From assembly GCA_964414415.1 (NCBI GenBank), contig CAYPWJ010000002.1, forward strand, positions 1-64,000: a stretch of 64,000 nt of DNA, given 5' to 3'. Shown here piece by piece: positions 52,266-62,589 of the stretch. Under the pieces are notes generated by a model. It searched no databases. It saw only the letters and a program-made list of their open reading frames with translations, and was not told where the DNA came from. The position numbers and the translations under genes were made by a program. The stretch comes from CAZESS01 sp964414415 (GTDB lineage Archaea; Thermoplasmatota; E2; UBA202; DSCA01). Numbering within the stretch: the stretch's first letter is position 1; every line of letters begins with the position of its first letter.

Positions 52266-55200
52266 ATGAATAACGATTTTGCCCGTGTTTTGAGTATTGT
52301 CGCAGCCTGTCTGCTGGTATTTGCTTCCCTGTTCTTTATGGCAGGCGCCATCGGCACTGCCAGCGACACCGTGGAAGGAGAGACAGCTCTATCCGCTGAT
52401 GTCTACGTCGATGATGACGCCGAATCGGGCTGGTACAACGCAACGCAAGTCCGTACAGTTCAAGAGGGGGTTGATAATGCGAGCGCTGACGACACGGTCT
52501 ATGTGTACAATGGCACCTATGTGGAGCAAATAAATGTGACGCAGTCATTAACGCTGAGAGGTGAGAGCAACATCAGCACCGTCATTGAGGGCGGATTTAA
52601 CGTCACCGCTGACAACACCACTATCACACATTTCAACATCACCAACGCTGATTATTATGAACTCCCTCAGAATTCTGGTACAGTTGGTATTTATATAAAT
52701 CAATCAAAGGATGGCTTTGAAGTTGCCTTGCGAAACAATAGCATTGACGGAGCAGATTATGGAATCTATATAAGGGATAAAAACGAGGAACATGGTGGTT
52801 CGGCAACCATAGCAGGGAATAACATCACAGATATCGAAGAACACGCTATCTTCTTCCATGCCCATGGAAGCTATACAGTTGAACACGCCACCGTAACCAA
52901 CAACACCATTACAGACAGCGATAAAGGCATAAAAGTATACGCATGTAATCAATCCACAATAGACACTGTAACCGTAAAAGGCAACACCTTCAAAGAAGAA
53001 AAATACGATGAATACGATGACGGTCATGCCATCCGCGTACAAGCGGGAGGTGGCCAGGAAGCAGATGAAGACGGGGGCCGTATAGATGCGGTGACAATTG
53101 ATAACAACACCATTACAAGAGAGGAAGGCACTGATGATGGACAAGGAATCCGAGTTCACTCGGCTGAGGAGAGTCTTGGCGTCGGCAGTGTAGGCATAAN
53201 NNNNNNNNNNNNNNNNNNNNNNNNNNNNNNNNNNNNNNNNNNNNNNNNNNNNNNNNNNNNNNNNNNNNNNNNNNNNNNNNNNNNNNNNNNNNNNNNNNNT
53301 TCCTCAAAGGAAGATGCACCTACCGAGGACGTTGATGTAACCGTCACCGACAACAACGTAACAGGAAATGAAAACACAACAACGGGTATTCGAGTCCAGG
53401 CCGGTGGCTGTAGCTATGAGTATGATGAAAGTATTACGCTTGGAGAAGTAATCATTGAGAACAACAACGTCACCGGAATCGGTTATAGCGAAGGAGATGA
53501 TGGTGGTCATGGAGTCCGTGTACATTCGGGCTATTATACCCGTATAGAATCAGTGAAAATTGATAACAACAACGTTTCAGGAGAAAAAGATACTGAAGGA
53601 CATGGAATCCGAGTTCACTCGGCTGAGGAGAGTCTTGGCGTCGGCAGTGTAGGCATAACCAACAACGTGGTTGAATATCCTGGGTGCCAGGGAATCAGGG
53701 TGCATTTGCACAAAAATTCCTCAAAGGAAGATGCACCTACCGAGGACGTTGATGTAACCGTCACCGACAACGAAGTAATAGGTAATGAATATACGAAAAC
53801 AGGTATTCGAGTTCAGGCCGGTGGCCATAAATATGATTACGATGAGAGTATTATGCTTGGAGAAGTGATTATCGAGAACAATAACGTCACCGGAATCGGT
53901 TATAGCTCAGAATCTGAGGGTGGTCATGGTGTCCGTGTACATTCGGGCTATTATACCCGCATAGAGTCGGTGAAAATTGATAACAACACCGTTTCAGGAA
54001 ATAAAGATACTGGAGGACATGGAATCTGGGTTCACTCAGGTTATAAGAGCTTTGGTGTCGGCAGCGTAGATGTTACTGACAACAAAGTTGAATATCCTGG
54101 TTGTCAGGGAATTAGAGTGCATTTGCATGGAAATTCCACAGAGGAAGGAGTAACCATCACAGACAACAACGTAACAGGAGATGACTTCACAACTAAAGGA
54201 ATTAGAGTTGATACTTCCGCTGGTGTGTCAGGTCACAATATTACGTTGGAAGAAGTAGTTGTTGAAAATAACATAGTCACCGAAATCAATGGTAGCGGAC
54301 ATACAGTATTAGGGATTCGTGTCCATGCAGGCGGTTCGGGTGAGGCTACCCATATGAAAGATGTTAGTGTAATAGGCAACGAGGTTACCGATGGTGCTGG
54401 AGAAGGAATCCGCGTCCAGACAGGAGGTAGGGACGAGAAAATAAGCACAATGGGGAGAGTAGTCGTAAAAAACAACGCTGTGACTGACAATGAAGACCGA
54501 GGTATTCGTGTTCACGCAGGAGCAGGAGGAGTAGGAGCAGGAGAAGGATACGGGGACTCCGGTACACCTACTGGTTCTAGTATCGATACGGCAATTGTTG
54601 AAGGTAACATTGTTATTGATAATGGTGTTATTGGACTTCGGGTCAGTGCAGGTGATAAAGCCAATGTTGACACGGCAACTATCGAAGACAACTACGTCGA
54701 AGGACACGAGGTAGGAATCTGGGACCGTGCCTGTGGCGAAGGCATCATTAAATCGTTGACCATCGATGAAAACCAAGTCAAGAGAAATACCGAATACGGT
54801 ATTTTGCTCGATGACGGATCATGGCCATGTCCCAGAAGCGGTAGGACAAACCCTAGCGGTACTATAGAAAGCGTTGACGTCACAGAAAACACAATTGAAG
54901 ATAATGGGGCTGGTGTTTGTGTCTTTGATATAATAAACGATGGAGACACTGAATCAGCAGTCACAATCAGCTACAACAACATTAGCAACAACACCTGGGG
55001 CATTCAGGTGCAGGAGACCTGTGAGGACGACATCGTTGACAACGAGTTCTGGTACAACGGCGGAGGCAGTGGAGGAACGGGGATCGCGCAAGAAAACGGT
55101 GGCGGCAATGGCGGCGCAATCCATCTCTATAAGGCTAACGACACCTATATCTCCGGAAACAACATGACGTACAACTATAACGGCATAGTGATGGAGGACT

Positions 55201-56672
55201 GCGAGGACAACCTGGTGGAGGACAACGACATACACCAAACCCTGCCCGACGCATCGGGAGAAAATATTGGGGTTGTGATAATGGGGGGCGAGTCCTTCAA
55301 TGTCATCCAGCACAACAACGTCTCCGGCTATACTGACGGGATAGCTCTGGTAAACACGGGTCACGAGGAGGTGAGATACAACAACGTCTCCCAGAACGAC
55401 AACGGCATATACCTCTCTGGCTCTGATTACAACAACGTCACCGGTAACGACGTCCACGACAATGACGGCGACGGCATCTATCTCGATCAATCAGATTTCA
55501 ACAACCTTACGGCAAACAATGTCTGGGGCAATGACGCGGGAATCTATATCCGGTCACACTCCAACTATAACAACCTTACGGCAAACAACGCCTGGGGCAA
55601 TGGTAAGGGCATCTATATGAGGTTTTACTCACACTACAACAATTTGACCGAAAACTATGCGGCTGACAACGACTACGGCATCTACCTCAAGGGACATAGC
55701 GTGGGCTCGGGCGATGGGCCTACCAATACCACCATACGCGACTGCACTGCCTCCAGCAACGCCATCTATGACTTCTACGCCACCAACTACACCGTCAACA
55801 CCACCGTCACCAACCTCACCATGAGCAGCTACCCGACATCAGTTGATTTCACCTACGGCGACGGCATAGCGTTGAAGGGCGTGGATGAAAGCCAGGTGGA
55901 GCCATTCGACCAGCATGCGCCGCTCTATCGCTACGTCAACGTCACCAACGTCACCGAAACCTCCTGGATCAACGTCAGCATCCACTACACAGATGGAGAC
56001 CTTACCTACACCAGCGAGGACACACTGGACATGTACGAGTACACTGCATCAGGGTGGGCATCGGTAGGTGGAACCTGCGACGATGCCAACGACCAGGTTT
56101 GGGCGAACCTTTCCTCGTTCAGCATCTACGGCCTCTTCGGCGACATCACGCAGCTGAACCTGTCGCTCTACGAGGGATGGAACATGGTCTCGGTGCCCTG
56201 CAACCAGAGCCTGAACACCGCCGGGGAGCTCGCCGAGCTGGTCAACGGCGAGAGCGAGGGCGTGTGCACCGTCATCACCAGGTGGGACACCGCCAAGCAG
56301 CGGTACGTCAGCTACATCCCGGGCTCCGGCGAGGGCTTCGCCCTGTCCAACGGCACCGGCTACTTCGTCTACGTCACGGCTGATGTCAACGTGAACATCA
56401 CCGGTGACATCGTCACGCCGGACGTCGACCTGTCGCTCGAGGAGGGCTTCAACCTCGTCGGGTGGCCGTATCCCTACGACGCAGAGGCCAGCGACATCGC
56501 CGGCGACATCGACAACTGCGTCAAGGTCTCCATGTTCAACGGGTCGACGCAGACATGGATGGCCGAGTACATCGCGGCGGTGTCTGGAACGTCGTACGAC
56601 TTCGACGTGTTGATGGCCGACGGCGTGTTCGTCTTCGTCAACCCGGGACCGTCTGGCTGGCAGCCGAGATAG
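52266..56672 (+). CDS. Large secreted parallel beta-helix (NosD-type) protein 1 (assembly gap inside)
   Basis: About 1468 residues with a gap of 34 unknown positions. It has a signal peptide (VLSIVAACLLVFASLFFMAG), then a long right-handed beta-helix made of NosD/PbH1-type turns (NNTITDSDKGI, NNNVTGIGYS) with a 139-residue higher-order repeat in 53145-54440. A closing beta-rich module (ITQLNLSLYEGWNMVSVP ... NPGPSGWQPR) starts near residue 1290. The last 370 bp of this module are identical to the next gene. Expected role: extracellular adhesin, or polysaccharide-binding or -degrading surface protein. The middle is more AT-rich than the ends. Confidence 0.85.
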   Translation: MNNDFARVLSIVAACLLVFASLFFMAGAIGTASDTVEGETALSADVYVDDDAESGWYNATQVRTVQEGVDNASADDTVYVYNGTYVEQINVTQSLTLRGESNISTVIEGGFNVTADNTTITHFNITNADYYELPQNSGTVGIYINQSKDGFEVALRNNSIDGADYGIYIRDKNEEHGGSATIAGNNITDIEEHAIFFHAHGSYTVEHATVTNNTITDSDKGIKVYACNQSTIDTVTVKGNTFKEEKYDEYDDGHAIRVQAGGGQEADEDGGRIDAVTIDNNTITREEGTDDGQGIRVHSAEESLGVGSVGIXXXXXXXXXXXXXXXXXXXXXXXXXXXXXXXXXXSSKEDAPTEDVDVTVTDNNVTGNENTTTGIRVQAGGCSYEYDESITLGEVIIENNNVTGIGYSEGDDGGHGVRVHSGYYTRIESVKIDNNNVSGEKDTEGHGIRVHSAEESLGVGSVGITNNVVEYPGCQGIRVHLHKNSSKEDAPTEDVDVTVTDNEVIGNEYTKTGIRVQAGGHKYDYDESIMLGEVIIENNNVTGIGYSSESEGGHGVRVHSGYYTRIESVKIDNNTVSGNKDTGGHGIWVHSGYKSFGVGSVDVTDNKVEYPGCQGIRVHLHGNSTEEGVTITDNNVTGDDFTTKGIRVDTSAGVSGHNITLEEVVVENNIVTEINGSGHTVLGIRVHAGGSGEATHMKDVSVIGNEVTDGAGEGIRVQTGGRDEKISTMGRVVVKNNAVTDNEDRGIRVHAGAGGVGAGEGYGDSGTPTGSSIDTAIVEGNIVIDNGVIGLRVSAGDKANVDTATIEDNYVEGHEVGIWDRACGEGIIKSLTIDENQVKRNTEYGILLDDGSWPCPRSGRTNPSGTIESVDVTENTIEDNGAGVCVFDIINDGDTESAVTISYNNISNNTWGIQVQETCEDDIVDNEFWYNGGGSGGTGIAQENGGGNGGAIHLYKANDTYISGNNMTYNYNGIVMEDCEDNLVEDNDIHQTLPDASGENIGVVIMGGESFNVIQHNNVSGYTDGIALVNTGHEEVRYNNVSQNDNGIYLSGSDYNNVTGNDVHDNDGDGIYLDQSDFNNLTANNVWGNDAGIYIRSHSNYNNLTANNAWGNGKGIYMRFYSHYNNLTENYAADNDYGIYLKGHSVGSGDGPTNTTIRDCTASSNAIYDFYATNYTVNTTVTNLTMSSYPTSVDFTYGDGIALKGVDESQVEPFDQHAPLYRYVNVTNVTETSWINVSIHYTDGDLTYTSEDTLDMYEYTASGWASVGGTCDDANDQVWANLSSFSIYGLFGDITQLNLSLYEGWNMVSVPCNQSLNTAGELAELVNGESEGVCTVITRWDTAKQRYVSYIPGSGEGFALSNGTGYFVYVTADVNVNITGDIVTPDVDLSLEEGFNLVGWPYPYDAEASDIAGDIDNCVKVSMFNGSTQTWMAEYIAAVSGTSYDFDVLMADGVFVFVNPGPSGWQPR
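53145..54440 (+). repeat. 417-nt repeats (three copies) in beta-helix protein 1
   Basis: The GGAATC...GTTCACTC opening occurs at 53145, 53604 and 54021. The last two are exactly 417 nt apart; the first two are 459 nt apart because the 100-N gap is 42 nt longer than the missing sequence. Copies one and two are nearly identical, and copy three is diverged. Confidence 0.85.
53200..53299. other. 100-N assembly gap in beta-helix protein 1
   Basis: Alignment to the next copy predicts 58 missing nt (or 58 plus multiples of 417), which keeps the frame. Confidence 0.9.
56136..56505 (+). repeat. 370-bp identical segment, copy 1
   Basis: Identical base for base to 61934-62303 in the next gene. It encodes the EGWNMVSVP closing module. 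Sequence diverges on both sides. Confidence 0.92.
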
Positions 56673-56812
56673 TCCTTCTTTATTTCTCCTCTCGTCTCTC
56701 CTGGATGCCCTGCCGCCTGTGGCGGCGTAGCCTGGGCTGTCGTCGCTGTCTGGCCATCCTGCTTTGTTAGCCATACCCTTTGAATGATTGCTCGCTGCTG
56801 CAGGCATTAAAA

Positions 56813-56834
56813 ATTTTAGACAAATATTTATACC
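56813..56834 (+). promoter_or_regulatory. Promoter element shared by beta-helix genes 2 and 3
   Basis: ATTTTAGACAAATATTTATA then CC, 66-87 nt before the ATG at 56900. The same string with few changes is at 62521-62542 before gene 3. The remaining bases of 56673-56899 hold no gene. Confidence 0.55.
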
Positions 56835-56899
56835 ATGGGCTTATTATAACGTAATTCCATAAACCATGGAGATATATAGGATATAGGAGGAATAAAACC

Positions 56900-59800
56900 A
56901 TGAAACGAGCAACACATATTTTAGCGATAGCAGGAGCGGTGGCGGTGGCGGCCCTGGCAGTGATGGCGTTCGGCGCAGCGCAGGCAGACGCGGTCGGAGC
57001 AGACATCTCATCCTATGAGGGACCTGCCCCGGGAGATGTTGACGTGGTTGTCGATCCAACCACCACTACGAACCCGGATTATATAATGGAGGCGGTCCTG
57101 CCGATGACTCATACGTTCGGAACCGACGCTGCGGTAACGAGAGACTACGATGTAGGTGCAGATAAAGCTACGTTCAATATAAGCGGTTTAGCTGGAGACT
57201 CAGGAGCGATTTTCTTCGATAACGACAGCGACGGGATAGCTGATTTCCAGCTCGGATTCCGAGATACAGATCATTCCGGAGGGCCCGCAGCAACTGTTTG
57301 GGTAAATCAGGGAGGAACATGGACAGAGGATACTGCATTCAGAAGCCTGACTGATTCTGATAGTGACGGCGTATACGAGTTTGGAGCCAATCCTATAACG
57401 TCAGGTGGGAGACTTGGCACAATGCCGGATGTTTTCGATGGTGAAATCGCTAGTGATTATATTTTCATCGAGGTAGAGGAATCCGCCCTCGACTGTGACT
57501 TCAAGTACGGAATCAGGGACCCTGCTGGAGATAACTACAATTTCGATGTCAGCACCAGTGGATGGGATTTTGACGCTACCAACGATATCGTCACAGGCAG
57601 CACCGTCCCGACAGGTAAAGGCATAAACACTGTCGGTGTAAATCCTGGCACCTATACAGAGCAGGTCACTATAGACAAGTCATTGACGCTGGTTTCCATG
57701 GAAGGGCCTGAGGAGACGGAGATATCGTTGACAGAGAAGATGAATATCGGAGCCGACGATGTGACTGTTAAGGGATTCAATATAACCCGGGAAAGCGACA
57801 TTAACATTATATACTTAACTGGGGCTGATGCTACAGTCGAGTGGAACATCTTTGAAGGCACAATCGATGGTTATGCGATAAGATTGGAAGGCCCCCCTGC
57901 CAACGGAGCTAAGATAGTGAACAATAAGTTTATTGGGACTAGGCATGCTGTTATGGATGCAGGTGCCAGCCAGGTCGGGATTGAAAATAATACAATTATA
58001 GGCACGGGCGTGACAGGTGTACTGATAACGGACGGGACAGGAGGAACCGCGGCTAACGTTGACAATGTCAAAATAAAATACAATCTTTTCGAGAACATCG
58101 AAGGCGAGGATGTTTTCTCAGCAGTCGGTGTTTACGTAGGAGCGGGTAAAACGATAGACGGCCCCGGTATAGAAGTCAACTATAATCATTTCATTAACAA
58201 TAAGATGGGTGTTTATGCTTTAGAAGATACAGGCGATTTGGTGGACAAGGTTGACGCCACCTGCAACTGGTGGGGTGATGCATCCGGGCCGAACCATACG
58301 AGCAACCCGCTTGGAAGCGGTGATAATGTCAGTGACAAGGTTGAATTTGTCCCGTGGCTCAATGCAACCTATCCTGATGGAGAGTGTATCGGTGGTACAT
58401 GCAAGACAGATATATGGGTTGACAACGACTATGACAGCTCTACACCGGGCTGGAACATAGACCATTTCGCAACCATACAGGACGGCGTGGACAGAGTTTG
58501 CGACGGTGGCACGGTCCACGTTGCAGCGGGAGCCTACAATGCGTCACTTCTCATAGATAAACCTCTAACATTGCAAGGAGCCGGAGCATCTCAGACCATT
58601 ATAAATGGATCCTCTAGTACTAAAGCTATGAAATTGCTTATAGAGGTGTACGGTAATCTTACTGTTGATGGATTCACTATCAATGCATCTGAAATCTGGG
58701 GAACAGTCTACGGTAGAGATGAACCATCTCTGCACGATGATAACCCAGGTCAATGGAACTTTACGAACAATACATTTGAACTGGGGACAATGTATTTTGA
58801 TCATACGGACGCCGATATAAAAATCTGTAACAACACGTTCAATACAACATGGGAGGCGGTTGGCACAGAGGAATGCACTGGAGCAATGGAAATCGGCCAT
58901 AACAAGATGAATTACGTTGATGACGATAATGAGGGCAATCCCGGACTCATCAAAATCTCTAACTGGCCTAAATACTGGGAAAACAGCAGCGGGAGTTTCC
59001 TTATACCGAACAATGCCACCGCCAAACAATGGATACACAACAATACCATGAACTGCAATGGTGCCATCGGGATAACGTATCATAGCTATCCTTCTGCCGA
59101 AAATTGGCAATCTTGGGGAGGCCCACAGGTTGTCGACAGTGCTGCCGTATTTAGCGATGTTGTCATAGAAAACAACGAAATCTCCGGCGTTGGCGATCTC
59201 AATGCTGCCGCCTATCCTGGCGTCTTTAATGAGTCTCCCTATCCTAACGCTGGCATTTTGTTAAAGAGAAATGGCAGTGGCACCGGGTTTGAAGACACAG
59301 TTATTTCCAGCAATACCATCACGGCAGATGCTGGCGCCGCCGAGGTGAACCAGGGAATCCATCTATCTGGAAACTGTACCGATACAACAATCACTGAAAA
59401 CTCGATAACGGGCTTCGACAATGCTGTCTACCTCAACACCACCACTGGCGAATACCCCTCCAGTACAGCAATTCATTACAACAATTTCGGTGGCAATACC
59501 TACGGCGTCTACACCGAGGACCCCATCAATATGACCGACGCCACCTGCAACTGGTGGGGTCATCCATCCGGGCCGAACCACACTGACAATCCGTCCAAAG
59601 ACCATGGGATAGGTGACAACGTGAGCGACAACGTCGACTTCTCGCCGTGGCTCAACGCGCCATATCCCGGCGGCAAAGCCATCGACTACTGGAACCCCAC
59701 CTCTGTTGATGGCGAGGCAGACATTGACGAAAAAGCGAACGCAGACACCACGGTAAATATCACGACTACCGAAGAGCAAAACGTCACCGTGCAGAACTAC

Positions 59801-62467
59801 GTGGGCGACCCCGAGCCCGGTGCAGGATCACCGCAGGGCATCGGCCCGATCGGCAAATACGTCGACGTGGCCGTCGAAAACGAAACGGCGGTTGAATGGC
59901 CCGTCAACATCACCATCTACTACACGCAGGCGGACCTCGACGCGGCTGGCATCCCCGAGACGTCATTGACAGAGATGCTCTACTACGACGAGACATCCGG
60001 TGAGTGGGAGGCATACAACGACACCGGCGTCAACACCGCAAACACCGACGGATACGAGGGCTACGTCTGGGCGAACGCCTGGAACGGCTACCAGCTCTCG
60101 CCGAAGGCACCGAGCGGCTTGATGGACGTCTGGGTCGACGACGATGCAGACCCGGGGTGGTATGACGCCGCGCATGTCAGGACCATCAAGGAGGGCATCG
60201 ACAACGTCACCGCGGGCGGCACCGTCCACGTCTGGGACGGTACGTACCATGAGGAGAACATTTTCGTCAACAAGTCTATCAGCATCATCGGCAACACCTC
60301 TGTTGATGCCCGGAACAAGGCCGTTGAACTGAACACCAATGTTAGCTACACAGATAAGGGCTTCATCGTCCAGGCGGACCACGTCAACATATCGGGCTTC
60401 AACATCACCAACTGGGGTGGCATATATCCCTGCGGCGGCGTGCTCGTCAATCATTCCAGCCGCTGCAACATCTCAGGGAATGTCATGGCGGGTGACTACG
60501 ACGGTGTCAAACTCAACGCATCAGATGAAAACGTTGTCTATAACAATATCATCCTGGAATCCACGTATGGTGTCTGGATGGCCAACGGAAGCAGCCACAA
60601 CGTCATCGATTCGAACTTTATCAGAGACACACAGATTGGCATACTATATTACACCGAGGAACCTGCCTGCTGGAACACCATCGTCGGTAACAACATATCC
60701 CACAACCTCCTCTGGGGCATAGCTATGGAGTATACCTATCAGGATGAGATCATCGACAACGAGTTCTGGTACAACGGCGGAGGCAGTGGAGAAATGGTGA
60801 TTGCGCAAGAAAACGGTGGCAGCAATGGCGGCGCAATAGGCCTCCGGGGGGCCAACGACACCTACATTGGAGGAAACACCATGCGGTACAATTATCACGG
60901 CGTAGTGATGGACACTTGCGAGGACAACCTGGTGGAGTCCAACGACATCCAACAAACGCTGCCCGGTTGGAATCCCTCTGACCCATTGGAGGGAGATCCT
61001 CCTCCAATTGGCGTTATGATTGTGGAGGGCCGCTCCTATAACGTCATCCAGCATAACAACGTCTCCAGCTATCCTATTGGAATAGCTCTGGTGGGCACGA
61101 CTCACGAGAAGGTGAGATACAACGACATCTCTGCCAATGGATACGGCGTGAGCTTGGGTGGCACTGTTTTCAGCAACATCACTGGAAACGAGATATACAG
61201 CAACGCCGGATACGGCGTGCGCCTTGACAGCTCTGGTTACAACAACCTGACTGGGAACGAGATATACGACAACACCGACGACGGCATATATTTCCATAGC
61301 TCCCGTTACAACAATATCACTGGAAACGCCATCTGGGGCAACGACAACCGGGGAATCAATCTGTTGGACTCTCCCTGCAACAACCTGACCGGCAATTACA
61401 TCTGGAACAATGCCGATGAAGGCGTCTACCTCGATTATCGGTCCAGCTACAACAACCTCACCGAGAACTACGTCGCCGACAACAGCCACGGCATCTACCT
61501 CGAGGGCTCCTCGGGTACGCTCCTCGAGAACACCACGGTACGCGACTGCGTCGCATCCGGCAACGCCATCTATGACTTCTACGCCACCGACTACACCGTC
61601 AACACCACCGTCACCAATCTCACCGTGTCGAGCTACCCGACGCCAGTCGATGTCGCCTACGGCGGCACCGTTGCGGTGAAGGGCGTCGACGAGAGCGAGA
61701 TAACGCCGTACGACGAGCACGCGCCGCTCAACCGCTACGTCAACGTCACCGGCAGCTCCTGGGTCAACATCAGCATCCACTACACAGATGGAGACCTCAC
61801 CTACACCAGCGAGGACACCCTGGGAATGTACGAGTATACCGGAACCAGCTGGTCAGAGGTGACGACAGCGGACCATTACCCGGATGACAACTATCTACAG
61901 GTGAACATCTCCTCGTTCAGCATCTACGGCCTGTTCGGCGACATCACGCAGCTGAACCTGTCGCTCTACGAGGGATGGAACATGGTCTCGGTGCCCTGCA
62001 ACCAGAGCCTGAACACCGCCGGGGAGCTCGCCGAGCTGGTCAACGGCGAGAGCGAGGGCGTGTGCACCGTCATCACCAGGTGGGACACCGCCAAGCAGCG
62101 GTACGTCAGCTACATCCCGGGCTCCGGCGAGGGCTTCGCCCTGTCCAACGGCACCGGCTACTTCGTCTACGTCACGGCTGATGTCAACGTGAACATCACC
62201 GGTGACATCGTCACGCCGGACGTCGACCTGTCGCTCGAGGAGGGCTTCAACCTCGTCGGGTGGCCGTATCCCTACGACGCAGAGGCCAGCGACATCGCCG
62301 GCGGCATCGACAACTGCGTCAAGGTCTCAAAGTTCAACGCGTCGACGCAGACGTGGCTGCCCGAGTACGTGCCAGGGCTCCCCGCCTCCAACGACTTCGC
62401 CGTCCGGATGGGCGAGGGCGTGTTCGTCTTCGTCAACCCGGGACCGTCTGGCTGGCAGCCCAGGTAA
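56900..62467 (+). CDS. Large secreted parallel beta-helix (NosD-type) protein 2
   Basis: The 1855-residue protein has a signal peptide (ILAIAGAVAVAALAVMAFGA), an N-terminal beta-sandwich-like region (about 40-230), and two beta-helix stretches separated by linkers. Two copies of the motif DATCNWWGDASGPNH / DATCNWWGHPSGPNH, each followed by a PWLNA end, occur near residues 452 and 879. The C-terminal 500 residues are paralogous to protein 1, ending in the identical 370-bp module and the same NPGPSGWQPR end. GGAGGAAT before the ATG sets the start. No CTERM-like anchor is seen. Likely role: surface adhesion or carbohydrate binding. Confidence 0.85.
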   Translation: MKRATHILAIAGAVAVAALAVMAFGAAQADAVGADISSYEGPAPGDVDVVVDPTTTTNPDYIMEAVLPMTHTFGTDAAVTRDYDVGADKATFNISGLAGDSGAIFFDNDSDGIADFQLGFRDTDHSGGPAATVWVNQGGTWTEDTAFRSLTDSDSDGVYEFGANPITSGGRLGTMPDVFDGEIASDYIFIEVEESALDCDFKYGIRDPAGDNYNFDVSTSGWDFDATNDIVTGSTVPTGKGINTVGVNPGTYTEQVTIDKSLTLVSMEGPEETEISLTEKMNIGADDVTVKGFNITRESDINIIYLTGADATVEWNIFEGTIDGYAIRLEGPPANGAKIVNNKFIGTRHAVMDAGASQVGIENNTIIGTGVTGVLITDGTGGTAANVDNVKIKYNLFENIEGEDVFSAVGVYVGAGKTIDGPGIEVNYNHFINNKMGVYALEDTGDLVDKVDATCNWWGDASGPNHTSNPLGSGDNVSDKVEFVPWLNATYPDGECIGGTCKTDIWVDNDYDSSTPGWNIDHFATIQDGVDRVCDGGTVHVAAGAYNASLLIDKPLTLQGAGASQTIINGSSSTKAMKLLIEVYGNLTVDGFTINASEIWGTVYGRDEPSLHDDNPGQWNFTNNTFELGTMYFDHTDADIKICNNTFNTTWEAVGTEECTGAMEIGHNKMNYVDDDNEGNPGLIKISNWPKYWENSSGSFLIPNNATAKQWIHNNTMNCNGAIGITYHSYPSAENWQSWGGPQVVDSAAVFSDVVIENNEISGVGDLNAAAYPGVFNESPYPNAGILLKRNGSGTGFEDTVISSNTITADAGAAEVNQGIHLSGNCTDTTITENSITGFDNAVYLNTTTGEYPSSTAIHYNNFGGNTYGVYTEDPINMTDATCNWWGHPSGPNHTDNPSKDHGIGDNVSDNVDFSPWLNAPYPGGKAIDYWNPTSVDGEADIDEKANADTTVNITTTEEQNVTVQNYVGDPEPGAGSPQGIGPIGKYVDVAVENETAVEWPVNITIYYTQADLDAAGIPETSLTEMLYYDETSGEWEAYNDTGVNTANTDGYEGYVWANAWNGYQLSPKAPSGLMDVWVDDDADPGWYDAAHVRTIKEGIDNVTAGGTVHVWDGTYHEENIFVNKSISIIGNTSVDARNKAVELNTNVSYTDKGFIVQADHVNISGFNITNWGGIYPCGGVLVNHSSRCNISGNVMAGDYDGVKLNASDENVVYNNIILESTYGVWMANGSSHNVIDSNFIRDTQIGILYYTEEPACWNTIVGNNISHNLLWGIAMEYTYQDEIIDNEFWYNGGGSGEMVIAQENGGSNGGAIGLRGANDTYIGGNTMRYNYHGVVMDTCEDNLVESNDIQQTLPGWNPSDPLEGDPPPIGVMIVEGRSYNVIQHNNVSSYPIGIALVGTTHEKVRYNDISANGYGVSLGGTVFSNITGNEIYSNAGYGVRLDSSGYNNLTGNEIYDNTDDGIYFHSSRYNNITGNAIWGNDNRGINLLDSPCNNLTGNYIWNNADEGVYLDYRSSYNNLTENYVADNSHGIYLEGSSGTLLENTTVRDCVASGNAIYDFYATDYTVNTTVTNLTVSSYPTPVDVAYGGTVAVKGVDESEITPYDEHAPLNRYVNVTGSSWVNISIHYTDGDLTYTSEDTLGMYEYTGTSWSEVTTADHYPDDNYLQVNISSFSIYGLFGDITQLNLSLYEGWNMVSVPCNQSLNTAGELAELVNGESEGVCTVITRWDTAKQRYVSYIPGSGEGFALSNGTGYFVYVTADVNVNITGDIVTPDVDLSLEEGFNLVGWPYPYDAEASDIAGGIDNCVKVSKFNASTQTWLPEYVPGLPASNDFAVRMGEGVFVFVNPGPSGWQPR
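61934..62303 (+). repeat. 370-bp identical segment, copy 2
   Basis: Identical to 56136-56505. The two copies are 5798 bp apart in direct orientation, so recombination between them could delete gene 2. Confidence 0.92.
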
Positions 62468-62520
62468 CCCCTTTCTCTCCCTTTTCCCTTCTTTTTCTAT
62501 CCTGTTTTTTTGCGCCGGAT

Positions 62521-62542
62521 ATTTTAGATAAGTATTTATACA
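62521..62542 (+). promoter_or_regulatory. Promoter element shared by beta-helix genes 2 and 3 (second copy)
   Basis: ATTTTAGATAAGTATTTATA then CA, ending 48 nt before the ATG at 62590. AGAGGAAGGAGG follows just before the start as ribosome-binding site. Confidence 0.55.
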
Positions 62543-62589
62543 AATGACGGTTATCTTTTTTACTCCAACAGAGGAAGGAGGCACGGATT

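Noticed and set aside
53145..54440. Regular repeats considered as CRISPR
   Set aside because: Units are 417 nt, coding and without short spacers; they encode beta-helix turns.
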